Source of the DNA: Rhodopseudomonas sp. P2A-2r
Lineage (GTDB): Bacteria; Pseudomonadota; Alphaproteobacteria; Rhizobiales; Xanthobacteraceae
Assembly (NCBI RefSeq): GCF_026015985.1
Contig: NZ_CP110389.1
Location: 5,674,001 to 5,738,000 of the forward strand
DNA length: 64,000 nt
Reading direction: 5' to 3'
In this document: positions 16,738-25,812 of the stretch, piece after piece
Layout of the letters: every line of letters begins with the position of its first letter
Numbering within the stretch: the stretch's first letter is position 1
The notes under the pieces: model-generated
Seen by the model: only the letters and a program-made list of their open reading frames with translations
Databases searched by the model: none
Told to the model about the DNA's origin: nothing
Translations under genes and position numbers: made by a program

Positions 16738-18008
16738 TTACCTACTCACGCCAACCGAGCGCAGAAGAACAGAGTGCCGCCCCGGCGCGTCCCGCCGAGG
16801 ATGAACACATTGCGCCGGCACCCCGGGTGTCGGTGCAGGCGTTCTGCGAGACCGTGGAAACCGCAGCGGCCGTGCAGACCGCCGCAGAGGATCGCCGGCT
16901 GGCCAAGGCCCACATCAAGGTGCAGATGGGCGGCATGGCCGCCGCCACCGAAGCCTATCGCGCGGCACCGACGCCGAACGTCATCGTGCTGGAGACCGAA
17001 CCGCGCACCGACATCCTCGCCGGTCTCGACCAGTTGGCGTCGGTGTGCGACGCTGGCACACGGGTCGTGGTGATCGGCAAGGTCAACGACGTCACGCTGT
17101 ACCGTGAGCTGGTTCGCCGCGGCGTCAGCGACTATGTCATTGCCCCCGTCGCAACCATCGACGTGGTGCGCTCGATCTGCGGGCTGTTTTCCGCGCCGGA
17201 AGCCAAGGCCGTCGGCCGCATCATCGCCGTGGTCGGCGCCAAGGGCGGCGTCGGCGCCTCCACCATCGCCCACAACGTCGCCTGGGCAATCGCCCGCGAC
17301 CTGGCGCTGGATTCCGTGGTGGCAGACCTCGACCTCGCCTTTGGCACCGCCGGGCTCGACTACAATCAGGATCCGCCGCAGGGCATCGCCGACGCCGTGT
17401 TCTCGCCGGACCGCGTCGATACCGCCTTCATCGACCGCCTGTTGTCGAAGTGCACCGACCATCTCAGCCTGCTCGCCGCGCCGGCGACGCTGGAGCGCGT
17501 CTACGACTTCGGCGCCGACGCCTTCGACTCGATCTTCGACACCCTGCGCTCGACGATGCCCTGCATCGTCCTCGACGTGCCGCACCAGTGGTCCGGCTGG
17601 ACCAAGCGGGCGCTGGTCGGCGCCGACGACATTCTGGTCGTCGCCTCGCCCGACCTCGCCAATCTGCGCAACACCAAGAACATGTACGACCTGCTCAAGG
17701 CGGCCCGGCCCAACGACCGCGCGCCGCTGTACTGCCTCAACCAGGTCGGCGTGCCGAAGCGGCCGGAAATCAGCGCGAGCGAATTCGCCAAGGCGATCGA
17801 GAGCGCGCCGATCGCAGCCATCCCGTTCGATCCGCAGATGTTCGGCTCGGCGGCCAACAACGGCCAGATGATCGCGGAAATCGCCGCCGGTCATCGCACC
17901 ACCGAGATGTTCCTGCAGATCGCGCAGCGGCTGACCGGCCGGGGCGAAACCAAGAAGCCCAAGGGTTCGTTCCTGTCGCCTTTCCTCGAGAAGTTGCGGT
18001 CAAAGTAA
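16734..18008 (+). CDS. cpaE: Flp pilus assembly ATPase CpaE (TadZ)
   Basis: 424 residues. The N-terminal third is a receiver-like, degenerate domain (VIVLETEPRTDILAGLDQLA). The rest is a MinD/ParA-type ATPase with deviant Walker A VVGAKGGVGASTIAHN near residue 165 and a switch region VADLDLAFGTAGLDYNQDPP. CpaE/TadZ localises the pilus machine, often to a pole. The start at 16734 overlaps the cpaD stop by four bases. Confidence 0.94.
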   Translation: MITYSRQPSAEEQSAAPARPAEDEHIAPAPRVSVQAFCETVETAAAVQTAAEDRRLAKAHIKVQMGGMAAATEAYRAAPTPNVIVLETEPRTDILAGLDQLASVCDAGTRVVVIGKVNDVTLYRELVRRGVSDYVIAPVATIDVVRSICGLFSAPEAKAVGRIIAVVGAKGGVGASTIAHNVAWAIARDLALDSVVADLDLAFGTAGLDYNQDPPQGIADAVFSPDRVDTAFIDRLLSKCTDHLSLLAAPATLERVYDFGADAFDSIFDTLRSTMPCIVLDVPHQWSGWTKRALVGADDILVVASPDLANLRNTKNMYDLLKAARPNDRAPLYCLNQVGVPKRPEISASEFAKAIESAPIAAIPFDPQMFGSAANNGQMIAEIAAGHRTTEMFLQIAQRLTGRGETKKPKGSFLSPFLEKLRSK

Positions 18009-18029
18009 GACACCGCCTGGAGCGTCGTC

Positions 18030-19508
18030 GTGTTCGGTAAGCGTAGCGGCACAGATACAGATCAACGGGCGCTGCAGCCCGCAAGCATCCCGCCGGGAAA
18101 TTCGCCGGGCGGGATGGCCGTCACGTCACGCGCGCCGGAGGCACCGGCGCAACACGTGTCTTCGCCACCGCTGTCCCCGGCCCGCGCAGCGCCGCCTCCG
18201 CCTGCCCTGGATGGCCGTCGCTCCGACACCTACTACCAAGTCAAGGCAACGATCTTCGGCGCGCTGATCGAGGCCATCGATCTGGCCCAGCTCGCCAAGC
18301 TCGACGGCGAATCCGCGCGCGAGGAAATCCGCGACATCGTCAACGAGATCATCGCGATCAAGAACATCGTGATGTCGATCGCCGAGCAGGAGGAACTGCT
18401 CGACGACATCTGCAACGACGTGCTCGGCTATGGCCCGCTGGAGCCGCTGCTGTCGCGCGACGACATCTCCGACATCATGGTCAACGGCGCGGGCACGGTG
18501 TTCATCGAAGTCGCCGGCCGCATCCAGAAGACCGGCATCCGCTTCCGCGACAACCAGCAGCTGCTGAACATCTGCCAGCGCATCGTCAGCCAGGTCGGCC
18601 GCCGCGTCGACGAATCCTCGCCGATCTGCGACGCCCGCCTCGCCGACGGCAGCCGCGTCAACGCCATCGTGCCGCCGCTGGCGATCGACGGCCCCGCGCT
18701 CACGATTCGAAAGTTCAAGAAGGACAAGCTGACGCTCGACCAGCTGGTCAAGTTCGGCGCGATCTCGCCGGAAGGCGCCACCATCCTCCAGATCATCGGC
18801 CGCTGCCGCGCCAACGTGCTGATCTCCGGCGGTACCGGCTCCGGCAAGACCACCCTGCTGAACTGCCTGACGCAATATATCGACGACGACGAGCGTATCA
18901 TCACCTGCGAGGACGCCGCCGAACTGCAGCTCCAGCAGCCGCATGTGGTGCGCCTGGAAACCCGCCCGCCGAACATCGAAGGCGAAGGCCAGGTCACCAT
19001 GCGCGAACTGGTGCGCAACTGCCTGCGTATGCGCCCGGAACGCATCATCGTCGGCGAAGTCCGCGGACCCGAAGCCTTCGATCTGCTGCAGGCGATGAAC
19101 ACCGGCCATGACGGCTCGATGGGTACGCTGCACGCCAACAATCCGCGCGAGGCGCTGTCGCGTTGCGAATCCATGATCACCATGGGCGGCTTCTCGCTGC
19201 CGTCGCGCACCATCCGCGAGATGATCTGCGCCTCAATCGACGTCGTGGTGCAAGCCGCGCGCCTGCGCGACGGCTCGCGCCGCATCACCCACATCACCGA
19301 AGTCATGGGGATGGAAGGCGACACCATCATCACCCAGGACCTGTTCCTCTACGACATGGTCGGCGAGGACGCCAACGGCCACATCATCGGCCGCCACCGC
19401 TCCACCGGCATCGGCCGGCCGCGGTTCTGGGATCGGGCACGTTATTACGGCGAGGAAAAGCGATTGGCGGCAGCGCTTGACGCGGCTGAAATCATCGTGG
19501 CGAACTGA
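18030..19508 (+). CDS. cpaF: Flp pilus secretion ATPase CpaF (TadA)
   Basis: 492 residues of the GspE/VirB11-type ATPase family. A proline-rich N-terminal 60 residues leads into the N-domain (NDVLGYGPLEPLLSRDDISD, IMVNGAGTVFIEVAG), then Walker A ISGGTGSGKTTLLNCL near residue 272, Asp box and Walker B (RMRPERIIVGEVRGPEAFDL), and the His box GSMGTLHANNPREAL. It powers pilus extension through TadB/TadC. The start is a GTG about 20 bases after cpaE. Confidence 0.95.
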   Translation: MFGKRSGTDTDQRALQPASIPPGNSPGGMAVTSRAPEAPAQHVSSPPLSPARAAPPPPALDGRRSDTYYQVKATIFGALIEAIDLAQLAKLDGESAREEIRDIVNEIIAIKNIVMSIAEQEELLDDICNDVLGYGPLEPLLSRDDISDIMVNGAGTVFIEVAGRIQKTGIRFRDNQQLLNICQRIVSQVGRRVDESSPICDARLADGSRVNAIVPPLAIDGPALTIRKFKKDKLTLDQLVKFGAISPEGATILQIIGRCRANVLISGGTGSGKTTLLNCLTQYIDDDERIITCEDAAELQLQQPHVVRLETRPPNIEGEGQVTMRELVRNCLRMRPERIIVGEVRGPEAFDLLQAMNTGHDGSMGTLHANNPREALSRCESMITMGGFSLPSRTIREMICASIDVVVQAARLRDGSRRITHITEVMGMEGDTIITQDLFLYDMVGEDANGHIIGRHRSTGIGRPRFWDRARYYGEEKRLAAALDAAEIIVAN

Positions 19509-19518
19509 GGCAGCGACC

Positions 19519-20781
19519 ATGAACATACAGGCGCTCGCACTGGCCTTTCTCGCTTTCACCGCGGTCGGCGGAGTCGCGTGGGTATTCATCTATCCGATGC
19601 TGTCCGGCGAGAAAAAGGCCGAGCAGCGCCGCGCCTCGGTGGCCCGGACCGCCCCGGTCGTGCGCCAGGTCGACAAGGCGCAGCGTACCCGCCGCGAGCA
19701 GGTCGAGGGGTCGCTGAAGGAAGTCGAGGCGCGTCGCCTGAAGGAAAAGAACGTAGCGCTGCCGATCCGTATCGCGCAGGCCGGGCTGGACTGGACGGCG
19801 CAGAAGTTCCTGGTGGTTTCCTGCATTCTGGGCGCCGTGGCCTTCGGCATTCCGATGTTTCTGGCACTCAATCCCGGGCTGACCTCCCCGGGCTATCTTC
19901 GCGAGACGGCTCTCGACGGGCCGGGCACGTCGCGGGGACTGGATCTCGGCTATGGAAAATCCATCGTGATCGAACTCCCGCGCGAGATCCGGAACGTGCA
20001 GGTCAGCGCACCGCAGGTTTTGAAAGTTCTCCGCCGCACCGAACAGAGCATCTTCGTGACAGGCCTGACCACGGGCGATGCCAGCATGGTGCTGCTCGAC
20101 GACAAGGGACTGCAGATGGTGGCGTACAATGTCGCCGTCACCCGCGACCTCTTCAGCAGCCTGCTTGCCGCGCTCGGTCTCGGCTTTGCCGCCGGCTTCG
20201 GCCTGCCGCGCTGGGTGCTGAACTTTCTCAAGAAGCGCCGCGAGAAGAACTTCCTCAAGGCACTGCCTGACGCCGTCGACGTGATCGTGCGTGGCATCAA
20301 GGCTGGCCTGCCGCTGTTCGATTCCATCAAGGTGGTGGCCGCCGACGCGCCCGAGCCGCTGAGGAGCGAGTTCTACGCCATCATCGAGACCCAGGCCATC
20401 GGCATGCCGCTTGGCGAGGCCTGCGCCCGCATGTACGAGCGGATGCCGGTGCCGGAAGCCAACTTCTTCGGCATCGTCGTCGCTATCCAGCAGAAATCAG
20501 GCGGTAACCTGTCGGAAGCGCTCGGCAACCTGTCGAAGGTGCTGCGCGACCGCAAGAAGATGGCCGAGAAGATCCAGGCGATGTCGATGGAAGCCAAGGC
20601 ATCGGCGGCCATCATCGGTTCGCTGCCGCCGATCGTCATGCTGCTGGTCTATCTGAGCACGCCCGACTACATCTCGCTGCTGTGGACCCATCCGACCGGC
20701 CGGCTGATGCTGGCCGCCAGCGCGGTATGGATGTCGTGCGGCATTTTCGTGATGAAGAAAATGATCAACTTCGACTTCTGA
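19519..20781 (+). CDS. tadB: Flp pilus inner-membrane platform TadB with an inserted secretin N-type domain
   Basis: 420 residues from the ATG at 19519 (GAGG at good spacing), versus about 325 for usual TadB. Order: N-terminal membrane segment 5-25; charged cytoplasmic stretch 30-95; membrane segment 97-117 (FLVVSCILGAVAFGIPMFLA); an insert at about 118-211; membrane segment about 212-231 (SLLAALGLGFAAGFGLP); the T2SSF domain (FLKALPDAVDVIVRGIKAGL to KKMAEKIQAMSMEAKASAA); and C-terminal membrane segments to 420. The insert (LGYGKSIVIELPREI to YNVAVTRD) aligns without gaps to CpaC 59-126, with 32 of 68 identical by my count. By topology it should be periplasmic. The frame is continuous on both sides. 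The platform role follows from the family; the insert's role is unknown. Confidence 0.93.
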   Translation: MNIQALALAFLAFTAVGGVAWVFIYPMLSGEKKAEQRRASVARTAPVVRQVDKAQRTRREQVEGSLKEVEARRLKEKNVALPIRIAQAGLDWTAQKFLVVSCILGAVAFGIPMFLALNPGLTSPGYLRETALDGPGTSRGLDLGYGKSIVIELPREIRNVQVSAPQVLKVLRRTEQSIFVTGLTTGDASMVLLDDKGLQMVAYNVAVTRDLFSSLLAALGLGFAAGFGLPRWVLNFLKKRREKNFLKALPDAVDVIVRGIKAGLPLFDSIKVVAADAPEPLRSEFYAIIETQAIGMPLGEACARMYERMPVPEANFFGIVVAIQQKSGGNLSEALGNLSKVLRDRKKMAEKIQAMSMEAKASAAIIGSLPPIVMLLVYLSTPDYISLLWTHPTGRLMLAASAVWMSCGIFVMKKMINFDF

Positions 20782-20790
20782 CGGTGCAAC

Positions 20791-21765
20791 ATGATTGATT
20801 ACCTGGTCACGAAGCTTCACGATGTCCGCTTCCTGACGATGTTGATGGCCGCCGTCGCCGCGAGCGCGACGGCCTGGAGTTTGATCACGCCGCTGCTGGC
20901 CGGCGACGGCCTGGCCAAGCGCATGAAGGCGGTGGCTTCCGAGCGCGAACGTATCCGCGCGCGCGAACGCGACCGGCTCACCAAGAACGAGCGGGTGTCG
21001 CTGCGGCAATCGCCGAAGCAACTGGTGTCGCGGGTCGTCACCGACTTCAACCTCGGAAAATGGCTGGCCCAGGAGGCCGCCCTCGACAAGCTGGTGATGG
21101 CCGGCTATCGCGGCCAGGCGCCTTACGTCACGTTCCTGTTCTTTCGCGCGGTGATGCCGATCGCGTTGCTGGTCCTGGCGGTGCTCTATGTATTCGTGAT
21201 CTCGCAGATGCAGCAGTCGCTGCCGATCAAGATCGGCATGTGCATCGCCGCGGCCTGGCTCGGCATGCAGGCCCCGATGATCTTCCTCAAGAACGCCATC
21301 TCCAAGCGCCAGCTGTCGATCCGGCGGGCATTTCCCGATGCGCTCGATCTGCTGTTGATCTGCGTCGAATCCGGCATGTCGATCGAGACCGCATTTCGCA
21401 AGGTCAGCATCGAGATCGGCTCGCAGTCGATCGCGCTGGCCGAGGAGTTCACCCTCACCACCGCCGAACTGTCGTACCTGCCGGATCGCAAGGTGGCCTA
21501 TGAAAACCTAGCAAAGCGCACCGGCCTCGAAGGCGTCAAGTCGGTCTGCCTGGCGCTGATGCAGTCGGAACGTTACGGCACCCCGCTCGGCCAGAGCCTG
21601 CGCGTGATGGCCCAGGAAAACCGCGACATGCGCATGAACGAGGCCGAAAAGAAGGCCGCCGCATTGCCGCCGAAGCTGACTGTGCCGATGATCCTGTTCT
21701 TCCTGCCGGTGCTGTTCGTGGTCATTCTCGGACCGACCGGCATCAAGGTCGCCGCGATGCAGTAA
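20791..21765 (+). CDS. tadC: Flp pilus inner-membrane platform TadC
   Basis: 324 residues. Membrane segments lie at about 15-38, 112-135 and 142-160 and at the C-terminus (LTVPMILFFLPVLFVVILGP). The T2SSF domain lies between them (RRAFPDALDLLLICVESGMS, EGVKSVCLALMQSERYGTPL). TadC partners TadB as the base of the Flp pilus, moved by CpaF. It starts nine bases after tadB and is the normal family length, with no insert like the one in TadB. It is the last gene of the plus-strand operon. Confidence 0.95.
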   Translation: MIDYLVTKLHDVRFLTMLMAAVAASATAWSLITPLLAGDGLAKRMKAVASERERIRARERDRLTKNERVSLRQSPKQLVSRVVTDFNLGKWLAQEAALDKLVMAGYRGQAPYVTFLFFRAVMPIALLVLAVLYVFVISQMQQSLPIKIGMCIAAAWLGMQAPMIFLKNAISKRQLSIRRAFPDALDLLLICVESGMSIETAFRKVSIEIGSQSIALAEEFTLTTAELSYLPDRKVAYENLAKRTGLEGVKSVCLALMQSERYGTPLGQSLRVMAQENRDMRMNEAEKKAAALPPKLTVPMILFFLPVLFVVILGPTGIKVAAMQ

Positions 21766-21790
21766 GCTTTCGTTGCTTGCTCCAAACTAC

Positions 21791-21912
21791 GCCGTCATCC
21801 TGAAGCGCCGTCGCTCTTGCGACGGCCTCGAAGAATGGCCCGCAAGCGCCGTAGCATGTCGCCGCATCCTTCGAGGCTCGCCGAAGACGGCGAGCACCTC
21901 AGGATGACGGCT
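21791..21912. repeat. palindromic intergenic repeat, family B (copy 1)
   Basis: About 120 bases starting GCCGTCATCCTGAAGCGCCG and ending CACCTCAGGATGACGGC, so the two ends are inverted copies. Inside are GTCGCTCTTGCGACGGC and CATCCTTCGAGGCTCGCC with GGCGAGCACC. The same family is at 37307-37451. It lies between the convergent tadC and tadD and may serve both as transcript end. Confidence 0.85.
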
Positions 21913-21923
21913 TTGGAGAATGC

Positions 21924-22730
21924 TTATGACCGCCCGCGCGCGTCGTCACGGCCGGCGGCGCCGACCTTGGGGCTGCCCTTGCCGCTGAGCATCTGCTTGA
22001 GATAGGCGACATTGGCTGCGGCCTCATCGGCCGGCAGATCGGCCTTGACGATGCTTTCGGCCTCGCTGAAGCGGCCCTGCAGCCCGACCACCAGCCCGAG
22101 ATTTTGCCGCACGCGCGGATCGGCGTTGCCGCCGCCATAGGCGCGGCGCAGCGTCGACTCGGCCTGCGGCAGATCCTTCGACAGCATGTAGGACAGGCCG
22201 AGATTGGACAGGACCGACGGCTCCTCCGGGCGCATCTTCAGCGCGCTGTCATAATAGCGGCGCGCCTCGTCATGGCGACCCATCTGGTCGAGCACGGCGC
22301 CCTGGACCGAGAGGATCCGCCAGTCCGGATTGGCGGGCGTGTGCGCGGCAGCCAGCATGTCAAAGGCGCGCTGGAAATTGCCGTTGTCGGCGAGTGCACG
22401 GCCATAGCCGGCGAGCAGCTGCTTGTTGCCGGGATTGGCGATGGTGGCCTGTTCGAACACCGCGACCGCCTGGGCGCGCTGTCCGGCGGTGCGCAGCGCC
22501 TGGCCGTAGCGCAGCGCCGCGTCGGCGTCCTTGGGATTGCTGCGGTAACGCTCGCCGTAGGCATCGATGGACGCGCGGGGATCGACGTCCGGCCGCGCTT
22601 CGGCCCTGGCGCCGAGCGAGCCGGTGATATCGGGCATGCCGGCGGTCTGGCAGCCGGCCAGTCCAACAGCCAACACCGCGATCGCGGCGGCAGAGGCGAG
22701 AAGCCGGGCAATACTGGACGTTGGACGCAT
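21924..22730 (-). CDS. tadD: Flp pilus assembly lipoprotein TadD (TPR)
   Basis: 268 residues from the ATG at 22730 (MRPTSSIARLL), chosen over an upstream start at 22760 because it places a signal peptide and lipobox (AVLAVGLAGC, Cys near residue 27) at the N-terminus. The body is tetratricopeptide repeats (AALRYGQALRTAGQRAQAVA, PEEPSVLSNLGLSYMLSKDL). TadD is a periplasm-facing lipoprotein needed for secretin stability in Flp pilus systems. It is convergent with tadC across a palindromic repeat. Confidence 0.88.
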   Translation of the reverse strand: MRPTSSIARLLASAAAIAVLAVGLAGCQTAGMPDITGSLGARAEARPDVDPRASIDAYGERYRSNPKDADAALRYGQALRTAGQRAQAVAVFEQATIANPGNKQLLAGYGRALADNGNFQRAFDMLAAAHTPANPDWRILSVQGAVLDQMGRHDEARRYYDSALKMRPEEPSVLSNLGLSYMLSKDLPQAESTLRRAYGGGNADPRVRQNLGLVVGLQGRFSEAESIVKADLPADEAAANVAYLKQMLSGKGSPKVGAAGRDDARGRS

Positions 22731-22933
22731 GAACGTGAACTCGTGCTGCGCGCTGGACAAACGCGGAATGGCTTCAGAAATAGAGTGTTAACCCTAATGG
22801 CCGGTTAACCGGCCGGCCGGAACCTGGCCGCCTGAGACAATGCGCAATCTCGCCGCCGGCCTCTGACATTTCCGGCCGTCATGGGGTAAGCCTGTGGGGC
22901 GTCCCCGCTGCTGCCTTCCGCGAGACCCCGCTT

Positions 22934-24315
22934 ATGCATTCTGCTTTTGAAGCCGCATCATCCACGCCGGCCATTCCCGTCACCTTCGCCACCAAGACAA
23001 GCTGGCCGGCAATCCTGGCCGCCCTGCCTGCTCCGGCGCAGCAATTTGCCAAGGCCAGCGACTATGCCGCCAAGCCCGGCGCCTGCCTGATCCTGCCGGC
23101 GCCGGACGGCGCCATCGCCCAGGTGGTGTTCGGCCTCGAGGACGACGGCAGCAAGAGCCGCGACCTGTTTCGGCCCGGCCAGTTGCCCGGTCTGCTGCCC
23201 CCGGCCTTTACCGCTTCGCCAACGCGCCGCATGACATGCGGATGGCGGTGCTGGCCTTTGCACTGGGCAGCTATCGTTTCGGCCGCTACCGCAAGAACGA
23301 AGCGCCGAAGGTCAGACTGGTGCCGCCCGACGATATCGACATCGCCGACATCAGCCGCGTCGCGGAAGCCGCCGCGCTGGCGCGCGACCTGATCAACACG
23401 CCGTCCAACGACATGGGGCCTGAGGAGTTGGCGGGCGCCGCGCAGGCGCTGGCGCAGCGCTTCGGCGCGACTTTCGGCTGCATCACCGGCGACGAATTGG
23501 TGGCGCAGAATTTTCCGCTGATTCACGCCGTCGGCATGGCCTCGACCCGCGCGCCGCGGCTGATCGACTTTTCCTGGGGCGATCCCAGCCATCCCAGGGT
23601 GACGCTGGTCGGCAAGGGCGTCTGCTTCGACACTGGCGGGCTCGACCTCAAGCCGTCCTCCGGCATGCTGATCATGAAGAAGGACATGGGCGGCGCCGCC
23701 AATGTGCTGGCGCTGGCACTGATGGTGATGGATGCCGGGCTGAAGGTCCGGCTGCGCGTGCTGATCCCGGCGGTGGAGAATGCCGTGGCCGGCAACGCCT
23801 TCCGCCCGATGGACATCTTCGGATCGCGCAAGGGGCCGACGGTGGAGATCGGCAATACCGACGCCGAGGGCCGGCTGGTGCTGGCCGACGCGCTGGCGCT
23901 GGCTGACGAAGACAAGCCCGACCTGCTGGTCGATCTCGGCACCCTCACCGGCGCGGCGCGCGTGGCGCTGGGGCCGGACCTGCCGCCCTACTACACCAAC
24001 GACGAGTCGCTCGCGCTCGACATCGCGCGCCTTGCGACACAGGAGAACGATCCGCTGTGGCGGCTGCCGCTGTGGGCGCCGTATGACGCGTGGCTGGATT
24101 CGAAGACCGCCGACATCAACAACGCGCCGACCGGCGGCTTTGCCGGCTCGATCACCTGCGCACTGTTCCTGCAGCGCTTCGTCGAGCCGACCACCAACTG
24201 GCTGCACGTCGACATCTACGGCTGGACACCCTCGGCAAAACCCGCGCGTCCGGAAGGCGGCGAGTGCCAGGCGGCGCGGGCGATCTATGCCTTGCTGAGC
24301 GAACGCTATGCATGA
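22934..24315 (+). pseudogene. leucyl aminopeptidase family M17, frame broken once
   Basis: Two overlapping frames encode one protein: an N-terminal domain from ATG 22934 to about 23200 (ending DLFRPGQLPGLLP), and the rest in the next frame from about 23203 (YRFANAPHDM) to 24315. The catalytic part is complete, with the metal and active-site segments VGKGVCFDTGGLDLKP and NTDAEGRLVLADALAL. The break is at CCCCC 23198-23202; a sixth C restores LLPPGLYRFANAP. This is either a sequencing error or a recent mutation. M17 enzymes release N-terminal residues from peptides in the cytoplasm. An internal start at 23236 could still give the catalytic half. The stop overlaps the next gene by eight bases. 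Confidence 0.85.
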
Positions 24316-25165
24316 TTTCGGCAGCGATCCGCGGCTGACGCCGGCCCGGCCCGACCTCGCCGCCAGATATCTCGAAGGCAAGGTCGACGCCGCGCGCTTC
24401 GTCGACGGCGAAGAGTTCGAAGTGATGGACGGCGTGGCCCCCATGCGCCGCGAGCCGTTCTCCGGCGCAACGCTGGAGACGCAGGCGCTGAAGGGCGAGC
24501 GAGTCACCGTCTACGATCGCACCAGCGAAGGCTGGGCGTGGGGGCAGTTGCAGAGCGACGGCTATGTCGGCTGGCTGCCGGACCTGGCACTCTACCGGCC
24601 CGGCCCGCCGCCGACCCACAAGGTGACGGCCCTGCGCACCTTTGCGTTTCCCGGCCCCTCCATCAAGCTGCCACCGGTGGACACACTGCCGCTCGGCGCA
24701 CGCATCGCGGTGGTCCGGTTTCACGAGGCGTTCGCCGTGACCGGCGAGGGCCATTTCCTGCCGGCATCGCATGTCGGCGCCATCGATACATTCGAAAACG
24801 ATTTCGTTGCCGTGGCCGAACGTTTCATCGGCACACCCTATCTGTGGGGCGGCAAGAGCAGCCTCGGCGTCGATTGCTCCGGCCTTGTGCAAGTCGCGCT
24901 GACCGCATGCGGCATCGGCTGCCCGCGTGACAGCGACATGCAGGAAGCGGCGCTCGGGCGAACGTTGTCCGCGACCGAGGCCGGCCATCTGCAGCGCGGC
25001 GACCTGATGTTCTGGAAAGGCCATGTGGCCATCGTGCGCGACGCCACCACCATCGTGCATGCCAATGCGTTTCATATGGCGACCGCGATTGAGAACACGC
25101 AGGACGCCATCGCGCGGATCGCCGCGGCGGGGAGCGAAGTGACCGGGATCAGGCGGCTGGGCTAG
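24308..25165 (+). CDS. NlpC/P60 family cysteine peptidase with bacterial SH3 domains
   Basis: 285 residues. Two SH3b-like modules occupy about 1-160 (VAPMRREPFSGATLETQALK, ERVTVYDRTSEGWAWGQLQS). A C-terminal NlpC/P60 domain follows, with YLWGGKSSLGVDCSGLVQVA carrying the catalytic Cys, GHVAIVRD the His and HANAFHMATA the third position. Such enzymes cleave the gamma-Glu-diamino acid bond of peptidoglycan stem peptides. There is no signal peptide, so it may act on cytoplasmic recycled muropeptides. The ATG overlaps the M17 peptidase stop, suggesting the two work in series on peptides. Confidence 0.9.
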   Translation: MHDFGSDPRLTPARPDLAARYLEGKVDAARFVDGEEFEVMDGVAPMRREPFSGATLETQALKGERVTVYDRTSEGWAWGQLQSDGYVGWLPDLALYRPGPPPTHKVTALRTFAFPGPSIKLPPVDTLPLGARIAVVRFHEAFAVTGEGHFLPASHVGAIDTFENDFVAVAERFIGTPYLWGGKSSLGVDCSGLVQVALTACGIGCPRDSDMQEAALGRTLSATEAGHLQRGDLMFWKGHVAIVRDATTIVHANAFHMATAIENTQDAIARIAAAGSEVTGIRRLG

Positions 25166-25805
25166 GCATCGCCCTGTCGTAGTAGTCCTGCAGCCGCTCG
25201 CGATGCAGCGCCAGCCATTGCAGCGCGCTGACGAACAGGCCGTTGGCGACCGCGCCGTGCTCCAGCGCTGCGATCGCTTCGTCCATCGAGACAACGAAGG
25301 GCCGCGTGTCCTCGCTCTCCGAGCCGAGACCGCCGCGCGTCAGCGCTTTCGACGCATCGACGAAGCCGAGAAAGAAGGTGACGTATTCGTCGGTAAAGCC
25401 CGGCGTCGGCAGCACGCTGTAGAGTTCGATCAGCCGCTGCGGCGTCACGCCGATTTCCTCAACACATTCGCGCGATGCGGCAGACAGGGCGTCCTCGCCC
25501 TCATCGACGCGGCCGGCGACGATCTCCACCATGTCGCCTCGACCGGTGGCGAGATGCGCGGGCAGACGGAACTGGCGCAGCAGCACGATCTGCCCGCGCG
25601 CCAGATCGACGGGCAGCACCGCTGCGACGCGGGACGCGCGCAGCACGTCGCGGTTCTGGTGCAGCGTGGCCTCGCCGGCGCGCGGCAGTGCGACGTCGTA
25701 GCGCTCATAGGTCATGAAGCCGCGGCCGACCACTGAGGGTGCTGACAGCGAGACATCGGCCACGCGATCGGCAATCGCGGGTTCGGTCGTCCTGGACTCG
25801 TGCAT
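25149..25805 (-). CDS. Nudix hydrolase, ADP-ribose pyrophosphatase-like
   Basis: 218 residues. The Nudix box reads GRVDEGEDALSAASRECVEE followed by IGV, satisfying GX5EX7REUXEEXGU. The segment before it (LPVDLARGQIVLLRQFRLPA) and after it (YSVLPTPGFTDEYVTFFLG) match ADP-ribose/GDP-mannose pyrophosphatases (NudF-like). The start lies seven bases after the yejF stop, so it is likely read from the same transcript as the peptide transporter. It converges on the NlpC/P60 gene with a 17-base overlap at the 3' ends. Confidence 0.9.
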   Translation of the reverse strand: MHESRTTEPAIADRVADVSLSAPSVVGRGFMTYERYDVALPRAGEATLHQNRDVLRASRVAAVLPVDLARGQIVLLRQFRLPAHLATGRGDMVEIVAGRVDEGEDALSAASRECVEEIGVTPQRLIELYSVLPTPGFTDEYVTFFLGFVDASKALTRGGLGSESEDTRPFVVSMDEAIAALEHGAVANGLFVSALQWLALHRERLQDYYDRAMPSPAA

Positions 25806-25812
25806 GATGTTC

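Noticed and set aside
22907..22919. GGAAGGCAGCAGC on the minus strand, resembling the signal recognition particle RNA core
   Set aside because: The 5' arm that should pair beside the GGAA loop is absent, and the bases where it should lie are the coding start of the M17 peptidase.
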